Origin: Alopecurus myosuroides
Lineage: Eukaryota > Streptophyta > Magnoliopsida > Poales > Poaceae
NCBI GenBank assembly: GCA_028641055.1
Contig: CM054061.1
Coordinates: forward strand, 114,584,019 to 114,648,018
DNA: 64,000 bases
Direction: 5' to 3'
The first letter of the stretch is position 1, and each line of letters opens with the position of its first letter. This document shows positions 44,895 through 56,622 of the stretch, piece after piece. The notes beneath the pieces are model-generated. The model was not told the DNA's origin, searched no databases, and worked only from the letters and a program-made list of their open reading frames with translations. The position numbers and the translations under genes were made by a program.

Positions 44895-45574
44895 TCGACA
44901 CGCGCTGGATCTACGGTCTTGCCGGCCTCATCTACATCAAGCTTCGGATCCTCGACCCCATGGATTCGATCTACTTCGTCTCCTTCAAATTCATCGAGCA
45001 CTCGCCGGCATCACGCACGGCCTTCATCGTCTACATCGACATCGTTCTTCACGCGCAGGCTGCAGGACAGCAGCAACGTACATATTGCAGACGCCATCAA
45101 CGGCGGCTCGAAACTCATCTGGAATATTACTTCAACGAAAAGATGCAAAATCAAATTATCTACCCTCTCCAAAAAGAATCGGCGAATTTCGACGGTTAGA
45201 TCTCTGTGGATGACCGAACACTGAAGCACTGTCAGAATCCGCGGAACTCCACGCGACTTGGAGAAAACAATTATCACGGTCGATTCCGATATCAATTCGA
45301 AGATCACACCGTTGAAACGCTGCGGAATACAATCCGGCAGCACTCCGTCTTTTTTGCACCAATTCCAACGGTTGGATCTCCGTCAGCGGCTCGCGCACTG
45401 CGACACGTTTTGGATCTCAGCGAGTTCGCGAATTCAAATCGCGGATCCGGATCCTATTTCGGCACTTTGCGAGTCAACACAAAGACCAAGAAACATCAAC
45501 AAAACATGGAGACTCGCAATACTAGTGCTCGGGGGCTTGACTTCAACATGGCCCTCTGTATACACACAACAAAT

Positions 45575-45845
45575 CCTCGCGACTCCGCCGCGTCGACTCT
45601 GTCCGCCGCGTCGAGTCTTTTGGGTAAACATCGCGACTCCGCTGCATCGACTCGGTCCGCCGCGTCGAGTCCTTCGGGTAAACATCGCGACTCCGCCGCG
45701 TCGACTCGGTCTGCCGCGTCGAGTCTTTCGATCAAACATCGCGACTCCGCCGCGTCCACTCGATCCGCCGCGTCGAGTCCTTCAGACAAACATCGTGACT
45801 CCAAAATATCGCGACTCCGTCCAGAAAACATCGCGACTCCACCGC
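45575..45845 (+). repeat. 54-bp tandem repeat in element D, 5 copies
   Basis: 'catcgcgactccgc' recurs exactly every 54 bp at 45629, 45683, 45737 and 45791, with a first copy from 45575. The unit is a multiple of three and lies in an open frame (45206-45877) as an 18-residue Ser/Ala-rich repeat. There is no evidence that the frame is translated. Confidence 0.9.
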
Positions 45846-46018
45846 ACAACTCCGCTGCATCGAATCCTCTCGACTAAGCGTCTCGGGGGCTATCATTCGC
45901 CGCAGCCACACTCGTTGCTCGGCGGCTATGCTGCTAATTAGACACACTCGAGAATTCGCCGCAGCCGCACTCGACACTCGGGGGCTGAGGCGCGAAACAG
46001 CCGTTCTCGACACACGAG

Positions 46019-47442
46019 TGAAAGTAAAGTATAGGCACCTAGAGGGGGGGTGAATAGGTGCTACGGCAAATTTTAATTTTTCTCAAATTTAGGCTTGACA
46101 AGAAAGGTAAATTCTCTAGATAGTGCAACTAGTGATGAATTTACCTATATGACAAGACAAGCAATCAATGCAACAAGTACAAGTAAGTAAAGAGAGTGAG
46201 GAACGAGGTAACCGATGGAAGCACACGGAGACACGATGTATTTCCGAGTTCCTCCTTTTTAGGGGAGTACGTCTCGTTGGAGGGGTGTGAGCTCGCCACA
46301 AAGGCCTACTCAACGCCACTAAGGCTTCACCCTATTCTCCGATGAACTTCGCCACAAAGGCCTAGTTCACCTTCCACTATAGAACCCCTTTGAGGCGGGG
46401 ATCAAATCCTTTACAAACACCTTGGGGCACACACCCACAACTTAATTGGAGGCTCCCAACACTTCTTGAATCACCAACAAGAAACAAGATGCCTAGGTTC
46501 TCCACAAGAGGAAACCCTAGGCAAGATCCCTCTAGCTAGAGAGGGGGAAATGAAGAACGGGTCGGTGAAGATGTAGATCGGGGCCTTCTCCTTCAATCCT
46601 CCAAAGATCTTCAAGATTGGGTGGAGGGATTGGGAGTTATGAGGGATTTGGTGAGTTCTTAAATGCTCATCAATGCTAAGGGAAGAACTAGATCTTGAGG
46701 AAGAAGAGGAGGGGTATTTATAGTCCCTCCTCACAACTAGTCGTTGTGCAGGAAAAAAGGTATCGGAATATCCGGTTCAAGTTTGGACCGGAATATCCGG
46801 TCAGTTTGCTCCACGCAGATCTGCAGTGCTGGACCGGATTATCCGGTTGATCTGAAATAATCCGGTACAAATAATCCGGTAGATGCCAGTACGCAAATCT
46901 TCTAGTCCTTAGCCATTTTTCCACTTCTTCAACTGCAACCGGAATATCCGGTATAGATATGAAATATCCGGTACAAATAATCCGGTTGACTCCAGTAGCT
47001 CAAAACTTCCAGTCCTTAGCAGTTTTTCGCAGCAACCGGAATATCCGGTCCAGGATGAATAATCCGGACAAAATAATCCGGTTAACTCCAGTAGCTCAAA
47101 ACTTCCAGTCCTTAGCAGTTTTTCGCAGCAACCGGAATATCCGGTCCAGGATGAATAATCCGGACCAAATAATCCGGTTGACTCCAGTATGCGAAACTCT
47201 CAGTCCTTAGCCATTTTTGTGCTCCTTTCTCAGCAACCGGAATATCCGGTCCAGGATGAATAATCCGGTCCGAATAATCCGGTTGAGTTCTGTCCCAAAA
47301 ACCTCAGGCCAAACTTCACCGACTTTTCGGTGCTCGATGCCGATGTTAAGTATAACACCTGCACACTAAACACCTCGATAAATAATGTACTTAGTATTGT
47401 TAACTAACACACAAAACACTGGGAAAACAAAATGCACTTTCA
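46019..47442 (-). mobile_element. 3' LTR of element C
   Basis: On the plus strand it runs TGAAAGTAAAG...GCACTTTCA. It carries six GAATATCC palindromes (46766, 46791, 46942, 47039, 47135, 47240) and a 96-bp tandem repeat. Confidence 0.95.
46890..47290. repeat. 96-bp tandem repeat with ATCCGG motifs in LTR C (3' copy)
   Basis: The segment beginning 'ttgactccagtagctc' recurs at 46986, 47082 and 47178, exactly 96 bp apart, with partial units on both sides. Each unit has one CCGGAATATCCGG palindrome and two to three AATAATCCGG-type half sites. The same array is in the other LTR near 57494-57894. Confidence 0.92.
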
Positions 47443-47458
47443 ATCTCCCCCTTTTTGG
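47443..47458 (-). promoter_or_regulatory. Polypurine tract of element C
   Basis: The minus strand reads CCAAAAAGGGGGAGAT directly before the 3' LTR, a typical copia PPT. Bases 47459-48014 beyond it hold no supported gene. Confidence 0.85.
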
Positions 47459-48014
47459 TGTTAGATGACAATACTAAGATTTGCAATAAACCTTGACAGT
47501 AATCATGCTTGAAACAAGATGGAAATCTCTCCCCCTATCTCTATGCATATCTTTTGTTTGCCTCAAACGCAAATGGATGCAATGATGTATAGGGAGAAAT
47601 TTTCAACAAGTAGCAAGCATGACAAAGAGACAACATCCCAATATGTTGAGTGTAAAGAAGTATATACCTTGTGCGAGAATGATATATCCAAGAATAACCA
47701 AGCACAACCATAGATAATCTCCTCAACATATACGATAGATAACCATCACACCATAAATAGAGAACCATGATAATATCCAGATAACCAATAGTCACACACA
47801 TAATAGCACACATAGTTTTAAACGACAATAAACGACAAGTTCACAAGCACGACAAATGAAGATAAAATGGACACAAGCTCTCAAGGAAGGATAAAAGCAA
47901 ATGCTTGTGCCCGAACCCATGCAAATCCCGTAGTCTATAATAGCTACTTCTCCCCCTTTGGCATCGAGACACCAAAAAGGAGGGAAATAGCTAAGCTAAC
48001 GTCCCAGACACGGT

Positions 48015-49822
48015 CTAAGCATCCGACTCCTCCTCATCATCAGACTCCTCCTCATCAGCAGCAGCATCATGAGCTCGTGTAGCAGTCTCCTGAGTAGACC
48101 TGAGAGCCGCCTCAATGCTCTCCCAAGGAGTGAAATCCCCAGCAGACCAAGCAGAGTAGGACTGAGCAGCAATAGGAGCAGGTACATCACCAGTGCCACC
48201 ACTCATGTGATGGATAATCTCCCGCTGAGAGCTAGCCAAGTCAGTGTCCCTGCGATACGCCCTGTACTGTTCCTTGTGAATGTCCACCTTCATGCAGAGC
48301 ACGTTGCGCTGAAACCAGGAGAGCTTCCTGACGTTGCGCAAGGTGGTAATATCAGACACGGGCGCCCTGGGAGCAGACTGAGAGCCAGAGGGACCACCCA
48401 TAGAGGAACCACCCTCAAATGGAGCACTCTGAGAAGCAGCCGCAGTCTTCACCTTCCTCTTGACATACAGCTTCCTGACCTTGTGCTCAACCATGGGTAA
48501 CTCGGTGTACTCCTTCCTCATCTCATACTTGATAAGCATCATGATATAGGGAGCATAGGGAATGGTGTAGCCACCAATCATAGCAGCATAGAGCTCGTGA
48601 AAGATGATGTCCATCACATCCACAGTATATGAGACAGCCGGGTCCTCTTCCTCCATACACTCCTTAGCCAGAATCAGAAGGTTGCACAGAGGAGTGGTGA
48701 GGGCATCGTTGTTACCTCCACTCGGCACAAGGAAAGCTCTGAAGATACGAACCAGCTGATCATAAAGTGGAAGAAGTCCCTCAAGTCCCCCAACAGTGAA
48801 ACCAGGGGCATATAGCTCAGCCATGGACACCTCCCTCCTCGGCCTATCAACCTCATGGACGCGGCGACCAAGAGGAGGGTGCTCGCTGTAAGAGTAGCCA
48901 AGACGCCGAGCAAACCTCTCAAAAGATGCTTCACACGGTGTGTCCTCAGACATCCACTTGAGATGGGTCACAATATCACCAGTGGAGAACACGAGGGTGG
49001 ACATAAACTGCATCACAAGCTGTGTGTTGTAGTTGCACTGAGTCTCCATGAGCTTCACCAGACCGAAACGCTCAACAACACTGGCTGCATCAGCAAATTC
49101 CTCCTTGGCCTTGAGAGCGGCATGGTCAAATGGATGCATAGGGCGGCACGGATAGCGGTAGTCACAATAGATGTCAGCATAAATATAGGACTGCTCCAGA
49201 TTCCAGAAACGAGAATCAATATTTGCAACTCTCGGAGAAAGATAGGCATCCTGCTTTCTGAGCTCATTGAAATCCTGAGTGGGAATATCGGTCTTATAGT
49301 TGAGCCGAGGTTTCCTCTTGTTACGGGTAGAAACTTGCTTCTTGTGCTTCGGAACGCTCCGTTCGTGGTCACCACCTGTGAAACAAGATAGTAGGGGGAT
49401 AGCACAAGATGAGTACACTAGTGTCACACAGCGGATACAATCATGCATAGAAACGATAGAAGAGATTCCAGGAAACAATCGAGGTAGAAATCTGGGAAAA
49501 AATCAATTTGGGGCTGTCCTAAAGCAGTACTGGACATAGCCGGATATTCCGGTACAAAGCTGAACTGGATATTCCGGTTAGCCGGATATTCCGGTTCAGT
49601 CGTGGACCGGATATTCCGGTAAGTTGCGGATCAGCACAAAATCAATCTAAATCGCAGATTTCCACAGGGATTGCAAACAAGTAATCTAGTCTATGGTTTC
49701 TAGCATGTAGGGGGGTCCTCTCTGGAACGAAATCTACCAAGCATAGCCAACAAAACGCAAATCCATGGAAGGTAAGGTTATAGCACCAAGATTCAAGAGA
49801 TTTGAACATTACCGGGATCCAT
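48015..49822 (-). CDS. Third gene of element C, two exons, 456 residues, function unknown
   Basis: Exon 1 contributes ten coding bases (49822-49813: ATG plus three residues), with donor G|GTAATG. The acceptor TTTCACAG leads to exon 2 (49375-48015). The joined frame is 1,371 bp with no lesion. It starts MDPGGDHERSVPKHKKQ (basic), then a globular part (about residues 30-270) with FWNLEQSYIYADIY, VVERFGLVKLMETQ and WMSEDTPCEASFERFARRLG. These resemble plant transposon-associated hypothetical proteins of the 'putative plant transposon protein' kind. A low-complexity Ser/Gly linker, a helical region and an acidic tail follow. It lies downstream of pol in sense, where Sireviruses carry an env-like gene, but I see no signal peptide or clear membrane span. 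It appears to have its own promoter. Confidence 0.75.
49542..49616. promoter_or_regulatory. Four GGATATTC (GNATATNC) palindromes in the intron of the third gene
   Basis: GGATATTC lies at 49542, 49567, 49584 and 49609, each within a CCGGATATTCCGG-like context (the second has a CTGG arm). They are in intron 1 of the third gene, in the same palindromic form as the LTR copies. Confidence 0.7.
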
Positions 49823-50002
49823 GGAGAGAAATGCTTGGGTAGAAACGTTCCAAATCGCGAGGAGAACAAGATCCGGGCCAAAGCTCCAAGATCTCGCGGA
49901 GGAAACGGCCCGGGAGGCCAAGAATCACGGCGGCGGCGATTTGGTGGAGAGGAGCGGACGGGAAAAAGGGCAAGAACTGCCCCTCCCCGTCGGGCTCCAG
50001 GC

Positions 50003-50056
50003 TTTATGAAGTTCGCCTAACCGGATATTCCGGTTCAAGTTTGAACCGGATATTCC
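50003..50056 (-). promoter_or_regulatory. Putative promoter of the third gene of element C
   Basis: On the minus strand a TATA-like CATAAAGC (about 50003-50010) precedes a GC-rich leader of about 180 bp to the ATG at 49822. GGATATTC palindromes at 50024-50031 and 50049-50056 lie directly upstream, followed by two related CCGGAAATTCCGG elements to about 50100. Confidence 0.5.
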
Positions 50057-50614
50057 GGTTCAGCCGGAAATTCCGGTTCAAAACTGAACCGGAAATTCCG
50101 ACTGCCTCCTGATTCGAAATTTCCTCGTTTTCAACGGACGACACTAGTGCTTAGAAGAGAAAGGCTTTTTGAGAGAAAGGCTTAGGATAGATTTAACAAA
50201 CTGAGACTAGTACTTATCCCTCTCAAGAGCAAGAAACTACCAACTAAAATAACAATTGAGTGGGATTTTCCTAGGAAGAACCACTTAGCCGGGAAAAAAC
50301 ACACAAAAAGCAATGAAATGACAAGTAGAAAAACCCAACTAAGATCCAACTCTTCGAAATGAAGAGGTTGGTGGCCGAGGCCACCATGTAAGAGTTCTTG
50401 GTATGCAACCGCGAAGATATATCTTGGGGGCATTGCCAAAACTCAACATTGAAGCTCACAATTCAACATTAGAAAAAGAGAGATCACAATGAATTTTTGC
50501 TATGGGCATAATGGGGGGAGGGAGAACCCAATGTGTTAGGATAGCACTCCCCCTATGTCCATGCCTACATCTAAGCTCGAACACGTTTCATCTATAGGGG
50601 TGTGCGCAAGATAG

Positions 50615-53600
50615 TCAAGTCAAGCTCCTTGAATCAATCACATTTAGCTCATTCCTCAAGAACAAGAACCTTGCATCATCAAGTGGCTTCGTGAAAATAT
50701 CCGCAAGATTGTCCTTGGTGGGCACATAACCGAGTGCAATGTCTCCTCTCGCCACGTGATCACGGATGAAGTGGTGGCGAATCTCAATGTGCATCGTCCT
50801 TGTGTGTTGCACCGGATTGTATGCAATCTTGATAGCACTTTCATTGTCACATAGAAGAGGTACTTTGTCCAAATGAACTCCATATTCCTTGAGAGTTTGC
50901 CTCATCCATAGCAATTGGGTGCATGCACTTGCGGCGGCAACATATTCGGCTTCGGCGGTGGAGAGAGAAATGCAATTTTGTTTCTTCGAGGACCAACTTA
51001 CAAGGGACCTACCAAGAAATTGGCAAGCCCCGGAAGTTGACTTCCTATCATCTTGATCACCCGCCCAATCGGAATCCGTATATCCATTGAGAGAAAATTG
51101 TGCCCCCTTTGGGTACCACAAACCAAATCTTGAGGTATGAACCAAATAACGAAAGATCCTATGAACCGCCGTTAGATGGCAATCCTTAGGAGCCGCTTGA
51201 TACCTTGCACACACACCTACACTCAAAACGATATCGGGCCTAGATGCGCAAAGATAGAGCAAAGAACCAATCATAGAACGGTAAAGCTTTTGGTCCACAT
51301 CCTTACTCCCTTTTGGATTACGAGAGAGATGACACTTGACTTGCATAGGAGATGTCTTGATCTTAGCATCTTGGAAGTTAAACCTCTTGAGCATATCTTG
51401 GGTGTACTTGGCTTGAGAAATGAAAGTCCCACGAGCCAATTGCTTGATCTCAAAGCCAAGGAAGAATTTAAGCTCACCCATCATAGACATCTCGAACCTG
51501 TCAGTCATAAGCTTAGAGAACTCATTATTGAAAGCTTGGTTAGTTGAGCGAAAGATGATATCGTCCACATAGAGTTGGCATATGAAAAGCTCTCCCTTTA
51601 CTCTCTTGGTGAAGAGAGTGGAGTCAATCTTCCCAACTTCGAAACCACGATCATCTAACAACTCCCTAAGGTGCTCATACCAAGCACGAGGTGCTTGTTT
51701 GAGACCATAGAGAGCCTTGTCAAGTTTGTAAACGTGGTTAGGAAAGTTGATATTCTCGAACCCCGGAGGTTGCTTAACATATACCTCCTCTTTTAGTGGA
51801 CCATTCAAGAAAGCACTTTTCACATCCATTTGTTGCAACTTGAAATTATGTGAGGATGCATAAGCAAGGAGGATACGGATGGACTCAAGGCGAGCCACGG
51901 GCGCATAAGTTTCATCAAAGTCAATGCCTTCAACTTGGGTGTAACCTTGAGCGACCAATCTTTCCTTGTTCCTAATGACAATGCCATTCTCATCTTGCTT
52001 GTTCTTGAATATCCACTTGGTGCCAATAACATTGTGGCAATCCTTGGGTTTCTCAACCAATCTCCAAACTTTGTTGCGCTCAAAGTTATTGAGCTCATCA
52101 TGCATAGCTTCAACCCAATCGGAGTCCTCAAGAGCTTCATACACTTTCTTAGGCTCCACCATAGAGATATGAGCTTGATGCTCACAAAAATGAGCCAATT
52201 GCCTTCTAGTGGATCTCCTAGCTTGAACATCCTCCAAGACCTTGTCATCTTGGGCATCAATTTGCTTCAAAGCTCTTCTTATCCTTTTGATGCGACGGGC
52301 TTCGATCTCCTCATTATTGCGAGGAGGAATCACTTGATCATCTTGACCATTTGGGTCCCCATCTTGACCAACATGGCCTTGATCAACAACATTGTCATCA
52401 ACAATATCTTCAATACTAGCTTCAACTTGAGAAGAGGATGACGAGGATGAATGATCTTGGCCTTTATCTTGACTCGCATTAGTGAGAGGAGTGGGTACGA
52501 CTTGCGGAGTCACTTGATCAATGAGAGGAGGGTCTTGAATATGTTCTCGGTTAGGTGTAGTAGTTGGCTCCTTGGCTTGATCTTCAAATGTAGAGGAGGG
52601 CTCCACTTGGGTAGAGCATAGTCCTTCTCGAGTCGCCATAAGGTGTCCCTCGATGGGGCGGAAGAATCCCACACCCATCCTTCCTATGGCTTCTTGAGGC
52701 ATTTCAACATCTACATTCGAAACATGAAATTGCGCCACTTGGGAGCCGTCATTTTCCTCGAACACCACACTACAAGATTCTATGACAATCCATGAGGCTT
52801 TGTCATAGACTCTATAAGTGTGGGATTCGGCACCGTAACCAACAAAAATACCCTCAATAGTTTTGGATTGAAATTTCGACAACCTAATACCCTTGATCAA
52901 ATAAAAGCACTTACAACCGAATACACGGAAGTAGGAGACGTTGGGCTTGTTGCCGGTGAGGATCTCATATGGGGTCTTGCTCAAGCCTTTGCGGATGTAG
53001 AGGCGGTTGGAGGAGTGGCAAGCGGTGGATACGGCCTCGGCCCATAAATATTGGGGAGAAGAGTACTCCGCCAACATGGTCCTTGCCATATCCAAGAGAG
53101 TGCGATTCTTACTTTCGGCAACACCATTTTGTTGAGGAGTGTAAGTGGCGGAGTATTGGTGACGAATGCCTTCTTCACTAAGAAATTCATTCAATGTATA
53201 GTTCTTGAACTCCGACCCATTATCACTCCTAATAGCCATGATTTGCACATTGTGTTGACGTTGCACTTCGTTGGAGAAGTCGATGATGGTTTGTTGGGTC
53301 TCACTCTTGCACTTGAAGAAATAAACCCAAGTGTATCTTGAATAATCATCGACAATCACCAAGCAATACTTCTTGCCGCCAAGACTTGCCTCGGGCACGG
53401 CACCAAAGATATCAACATGAAGAAGCTCCAAGATCCTCTTTGATGAGATAATAGTCTTAGCCTTGTGCACAATGTCATGCATCTTCCCTTCAACACACGA
53501 CCCACAAACGCGATCCTTTGCAAAGGAAACATTTTCTTTTAGTCCAACAATAAGGCCACTTTTGTGAAGACTTTGCAAAGTTCTCATGTTGACATGGGAT

Positions 53601-53944
53601 AGCCGGCGATGCCATAACCATCCCAAGTCCGCCTTCCCGAAAAGACACATTGCTTGAGTGTTGGTTGACTTAGAAAAGTCTACCACATACAACTCATTTT
53701 CAACATGTCCCACGTGAGCGACGTCAAGAGTCTTGCTCCTCAAAAGGACCACAATATCACCATCAAAGAAGACGGAGAACCCCATCTTACTAAGAGAGCG
53801 GACGGAAAGTAAATTGTAACCAAGGGATTCGACAAGCATGACGTTCACGATAGTGATATCGGGAGCCACCACAACCTTGCCAAACCCGGATACCTTAGAC
53901 TTGGACGAGTCCCCATAAGTGACGGTTGCTTGGATGTCATTTGG
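50615..53944 (-). CDS. pol: Element C pol: end of protease, integrase, RT, RNase H
   Basis: This is open from a TGA at 53945-53947 to the stop at 50615. The protease active site (WILDSGCTNHMTG) lies just before that TGA in the same frame. The integrase has its zinc region (HRRLSHVN, then CGSCVEGK) and catalytic residues in [17 protein letters not shown] and [12 protein letters not shown] has [20 protein letters not shown] and the YVDD box (about 51554-51570). RNase H ends with [23 protein letters not shown] and [11 protein letters not shown]. Domain order INT-RT-RH is copia. Apart from the early stop the enzyme region is complete. Confidence 0.93.
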   Translation of the reverse strand, partial: PNDIQATVTYGDSSKSKVSGFGKVVVAPDITIVNVMLVESLGYNLLSVRSLSKMGFSVFFDGDIVVLLRSKTLDVAHVGHVENELYVVDFSKSTNTQAMCLFGKADLGWLWHRRLSHVNMRTLQSLHKSGLIVGLKENVSFAKDRVCGSCVEGKMHDIVHKAKTIISSKRILELLHVDIFGAVPEASLGGKKYCLVIVDDYSRYTWVYFFKCKSETQQTIIDFSNEVQRQHNVQIMAIRSDNGSEFKNYTLNEFLSEEGIRHQYSATYTPQQNGVAESKNRTLLDMARTMLAEYSSPQYLWAEAVSTACHSSNRLYIRKGLSKTPYEILTGNKPNVSYFRVFGCKCFYLIKGIRLSKFQSKTIEGIFVGYGAESHTYRVYDKASWIVIESCSVVFEENDGSQVAQFHVSNVDVEMPQEAIGRMGVGFFRPIEGHLMATREGLCSTQVEPSSTFEDQAKEPTTTPNREHIQDPPLIDQVTPQVVPTPLTNASQDKGQDHSSSSSSSQVEASIEDIVDDNVVDQGHVGQDGDPNGQDDQVIPPRNNEEIEARRIKRIRRALKQIDAQDDKVLEDVQARRSTRRQLAHFCEHQAHISMVEPKKVYEALEDSDWVEAMHDELNNFERNKVWRLVEKPKDCHNVIGTKWIFKNKQDENGIVIRNKERLVAQGYTQVEGIDFDETYAPVARLESIRILLAYASSHNFKLQQMDVKSAFLNGPLKEEVYVKQPPGFENINFPNHVYKLDKALYGLKQAPRAWYEHLRELLDDRGFEVGKIDSTLFTKRVKGELFICQLYVDDIIFRSTNQAFNNEFSKLMTDRFEMSMMGELKFFLGFEIKQLARGTFISQAKYTQDMLKRFNFQDAKIKTSPMQVKCHLSRNPKGSKDVDQKLYRSMIGSLLYLCASRPDIVLSVGVCARYQAAPKDCHLTAVHRIFRYLVHTSRFGLWYPKGAQFSLNGYTDSDWAGDQDDRKSTSGACQFLGRSLVSWSSKKQNCISLSTAEAEYVAAASACTQLLWMRQTLKEYGVHLDKVPLLCDNESAIKIAYNPVQHTRTMHIEIRHHFIRDHVARGDIALGYVPTKDNLADIFTKPLDDARFLFLRNELNVIDSRSLT

Positions 53945-54044
53945 TCACAACTCCATCACTAGTTCTTTGCTTCCGGTCATATGATTAGTGCATCCACTAT
54001 CAAGAATCCATTTAGTCCCACCGGAAGCATAGTCCTGCAAGAGA

Positions 54045-56567
54045 TCATTGACTAGAGTTAGGACCCGAGTTGGGTCCCTTCATGTTAGCAACAAGGGTCT
54101 TTGGAACCCATATAGTGTAGTCAATAAAACCCTCAATAGGACCAACATATTTAGCTTGCACAACACCATAATAATCAACATATAAGAAATGGTGAGGGTT
54201 GTTAGTTCCCGCGGAGGAGCTACGAGTAGTGTTGTCCCTCATGACAATACCACCCGAAGCACCATGTTTGTTCTTCTTCTTGTTCTTCTTCTTCTTGTTC
54301 CTTTTCTTGGCTACATAGCCAAGACCTTGCTTGCCCACTTTTTGCCTTGGAGCACTCACTTGTGGTCTAGAAATGACCGCATTAGTGCTTGAGGCAACCA
54401 CTTGTGGGGTGGCAAGCACCACCTTTTCAACTTGAGTGCTTTTGCCCTTGAGCCTTGCTAGCTCATCCTTCAACCTAGCATTTTCTTCAATAATATTTGC
54501 ATGATCACAAGAAGAAGTAGAAGTGCTAGGATGGTTAGATTGAGTAAGTTGAGTTTGAAGTTGTTCATGCAACTCTTTGAGGGATGAGTGTTGGCTTTCC
54601 AAAGCTTTGTGAGCAATGGTTAGCTTTTCAAACTCCTCGGTTAGTTTACCATGACCAACCCCAAACTCTACTTTATCCTTTTTAGCCTTTTTATATTTAG
54701 CAATTGCAAGATCACGTTCCTTAATGATTTTAGAGAAAAGTTCATTATGAGTAGTTTCAATAGTTTCAAGTTCATCCTCTAGAGAAACTCTACCATCATG
54801 CTCTTCTTCAAGAGTCATTGAGAGAGATGCAATTTCATCCGCATCCCTTCTCTCAATCTCACCTTTCTTCTCAAGGGCCTCTTGGGCCTCTCCCAATTGC
54901 CTCATGAGATGCTCAAAGTACTTCTTGGTCTCCCCTTGCATGTTAGACATAAAACGGTCCAAGGAGGCTCTTTCCTCTTCTTCTCTAAGACAAGCAATAT
55001 GTTCGAGTTCACTAGGGGTCTTAGAGTTAGGAGAAGATGATACCTCCGTGGCCTTAGCCATGAAGCACTTGGCATCGCGTTGAGGAAGATTTTCATTGGG
55101 GGATTCAAAGAGAGATGACGAAGATGGAGTGGAAGCAATAGCTAGAGCGGCCACTTCACTTGTGGTTTCTTCTTCTTCATCACTCCCGGAATCATACTCC
55201 TCTTGAGTCAAGAGCACAAACTTGGTAGGAGTCTTCTTGTTGAAAGGTTTCTTCTTGAAATGAGGTTTCTTGTATTCAACCTTGGACTTGTCCTTGCGGA
55301 TGAGCTTGCCGCTATGGTTCTCTCTATTCTCATAGGGGCACTCCGCAATGAAATGGTACTTGTCTTGGCAATTGAAGCAAGATCTCACTTTTTGAGCCCC
55401 ATCATTACCATAACGAGACTTGGTCTTCTCCTCAACAAACTTCCTGCCTTTTGGGGGATTGTTCCAAAACTTTTGCACGGTGAGAGCTATTAGATCCTTT
55501 AGAACGGGATCATATTCTTGTTCCTTCAATGGAGGCAATGCTTCTTCACCATCTTCATCATTCTCAACTTCTCTTGCCAACACCTTGGCCTTCAAAGCAA
55601 CGGAAGCTCCTTGATGCATTCCAATGGCCCTAGCACGGTTGTCAAGAGCATTCTTGGTTTGCACTTTGTAGGAGCTCAATTCTTGCATGACTTGAGTAGA
55701 GGTCATGGTGGAGAAATCATGTCTCCCTTGAATGCTCTTCATATCCGTGCCCTCAAAAGGCATCACGGCAATTATGAACTTCCTCTTGATCCAAGCATCA
55801 TCAATATGTGTTGCACCCGTATTAGAGAAAGCGGTGGCAAGAGATTTGAGCCTCCGATACATGTCAACGTGATCTTCTCCATCACGCATGAAAAATCCTT
55901 CGGCCTCATTGGTCAAGGTGTCATAGCGATTTCTTTGCATGCTTTCATTCCCAACAAACATGACGACAAGGGAATCCCATGTCTCTTTGGCGGTGGAGAA
56001 GTGTTGAAGATGCGGCATGTGATTGGGGCCCACGGCTTGATGAAGGATGGACAAAGCGGTGTAATTGAGTTGGCAATCTACAACCTCTCTTCTTGTGAGA
56101 TTCTTGGGATCATATGGCTTGTATCCATCACGAGTGATTCTCCAAAGATCTATACAAGAAGAGTTCAAGTGAGTCTCCATGTAGTATTGCCATTCACGAA
56201 AAGAATATGCATCAATTTTAGGTGGATCTCCCCTAGGAATTATATGAGGAAAAGGGATGGGAGGATCGGGAGAATATTGCCCTTCAACGGCATGGTATCC
56301 TTCCTTTCCACCCGCACCCTTCTTAGCGGATTGTTCGGCGGAAGCAGTTTTAAGTGGTTCACCATCAACCCCTTTCTTGGCACCCTCCGTTTCCGGAGGG
56401 GATGAGTCGGACACCTCCGGTCCTTTGTCTTTGAGGAATTGTGCCATGAATTGACGCAACTCATCAAATTTTGTGTCTATGGATGAGGTCAATGAAGTTC
56501 TCAATTCATTGAGATCATCCATGGTCACATTGACATCGGACGGAGTGTCAACCACATCATCTCCCAT
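54045..56567 (-). CDS. gag: Element C gag, 840 residues
   Basis: The first true ATG is at 56567. The N-terminal region has a helical start, then a UBN2/DUF4219-type copia gag domain (about residues 110-340; FREWQYYMETHL, then ETWDSLVVMFVG). A CCHC zinc knuckle CFNCQDKYHFIAEC (C-X2-C-X4-H-X4-C) follows, then a Lys-rich tract, an acidic stretch and about 200 residues of coiled coil. A Lys/Asn-rich patch (KKRNKKKKNKKKNK) follows that. The last 12 residues before the stop at 54045 are out of frame with pol. The in-frame continuation into protease lies in the next frame, with one extra A near 54066-54070. Confidence 0.9.
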   Translation of the reverse strand: MGDDVVDTPSDVNVTMDDLNELRTSLTSSIDTKFDELRQFMAQFLKDKGPEVSDSSPPETEGAKKGVDGEPLKTASAEQSAKKGAGGKEGYHAVEGQYSPDPPIPFPHIIPRGDPPKIDAYSFREWQYYMETHLNSSCIDLWRITRDGYKPYDPKNLTRREVVDCQLNYTALSILHQAVGPNHMPHLQHFSTAKETWDSLVVMFVGNESMQRNRYDTLTNEAEGFFMRDGEDHVDMYRRLKSLATAFSNTGATHIDDAWIKRKFIIAVMPFEGTDMKSIQGRHDFSTMTSTQVMQELSSYKVQTKNALDNRARAIGMHQGASVALKAKVLAREVENDEDGEEALPPLKEQEYDPVLKDLIALTVQKFWNNPPKGRKFVEEKTKSRYGNDGAQKVRSCFNCQDKYHFIAECPYENRENHSGKLIRKDKSKVEYKKPHFKKKPFNKKTPTKFVLLTQEEYDSGSDEEEETTSEVAALAIASTPSSSSLFESPNENLPQRDAKCFMAKATEVSSSPNSKTPSELEHIACLREEEERASLDRFMSNMQGETKKYFEHLMRQLGEAQEALEKKGEIERRDADEIASLSMTLEEEHDGRVSLEDELETIETTHNELFSKIIKERDLAIAKYKKAKKDKVEFGVGHGKLTEEFEKLTIAHKALESQHSSLKELHEQLQTQLTQSNHPSTSTSSCDHANIIEENARLKDELARLKGKSTQVEKVVLATPQVVASSTNAVISRPQVSAPRQKVGKQGLGYVAKKRNKKKKNKKKNKHGASGGIVMRDNTTRSSSAGTNNPHHFLYVDYYGVVQAKYVGPIEGFIDYTIWVPKTLVANMKGPNSGPNSSQ

Positions 56568-56607
56568 ACTCAAACTCTTAGGCGGTTAAGCCCGATAGAA
56601 GAGCCGA

Positions 56608-56620
56608 GGCTCTGATACCA
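56608..56620 (-). promoter_or_regulatory. Primer-binding site of element C
   Basis: The minus strand reads TGGTATCAGAGCC, complementary to the 3' end of initiator tRNA-Met, two bases from the LTR. Confidence 0.92.
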
Positions 56621-56622
56621 AT

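Noticed and set aside
45206..45941. Two overlapping plus-strand ORFs of 223 and 227 codons in element D
   Set aside because: Their length comes from the 54-bp repeat, whose unit is a multiple of three. No retrotransposon motif is visible.
48015..49822. Calling the third gene of element C an envelope gene
   Set aside because: The position fits Sirevirus env-like genes, but I see no signal peptide, transmembrane anchor or fusion-type features.
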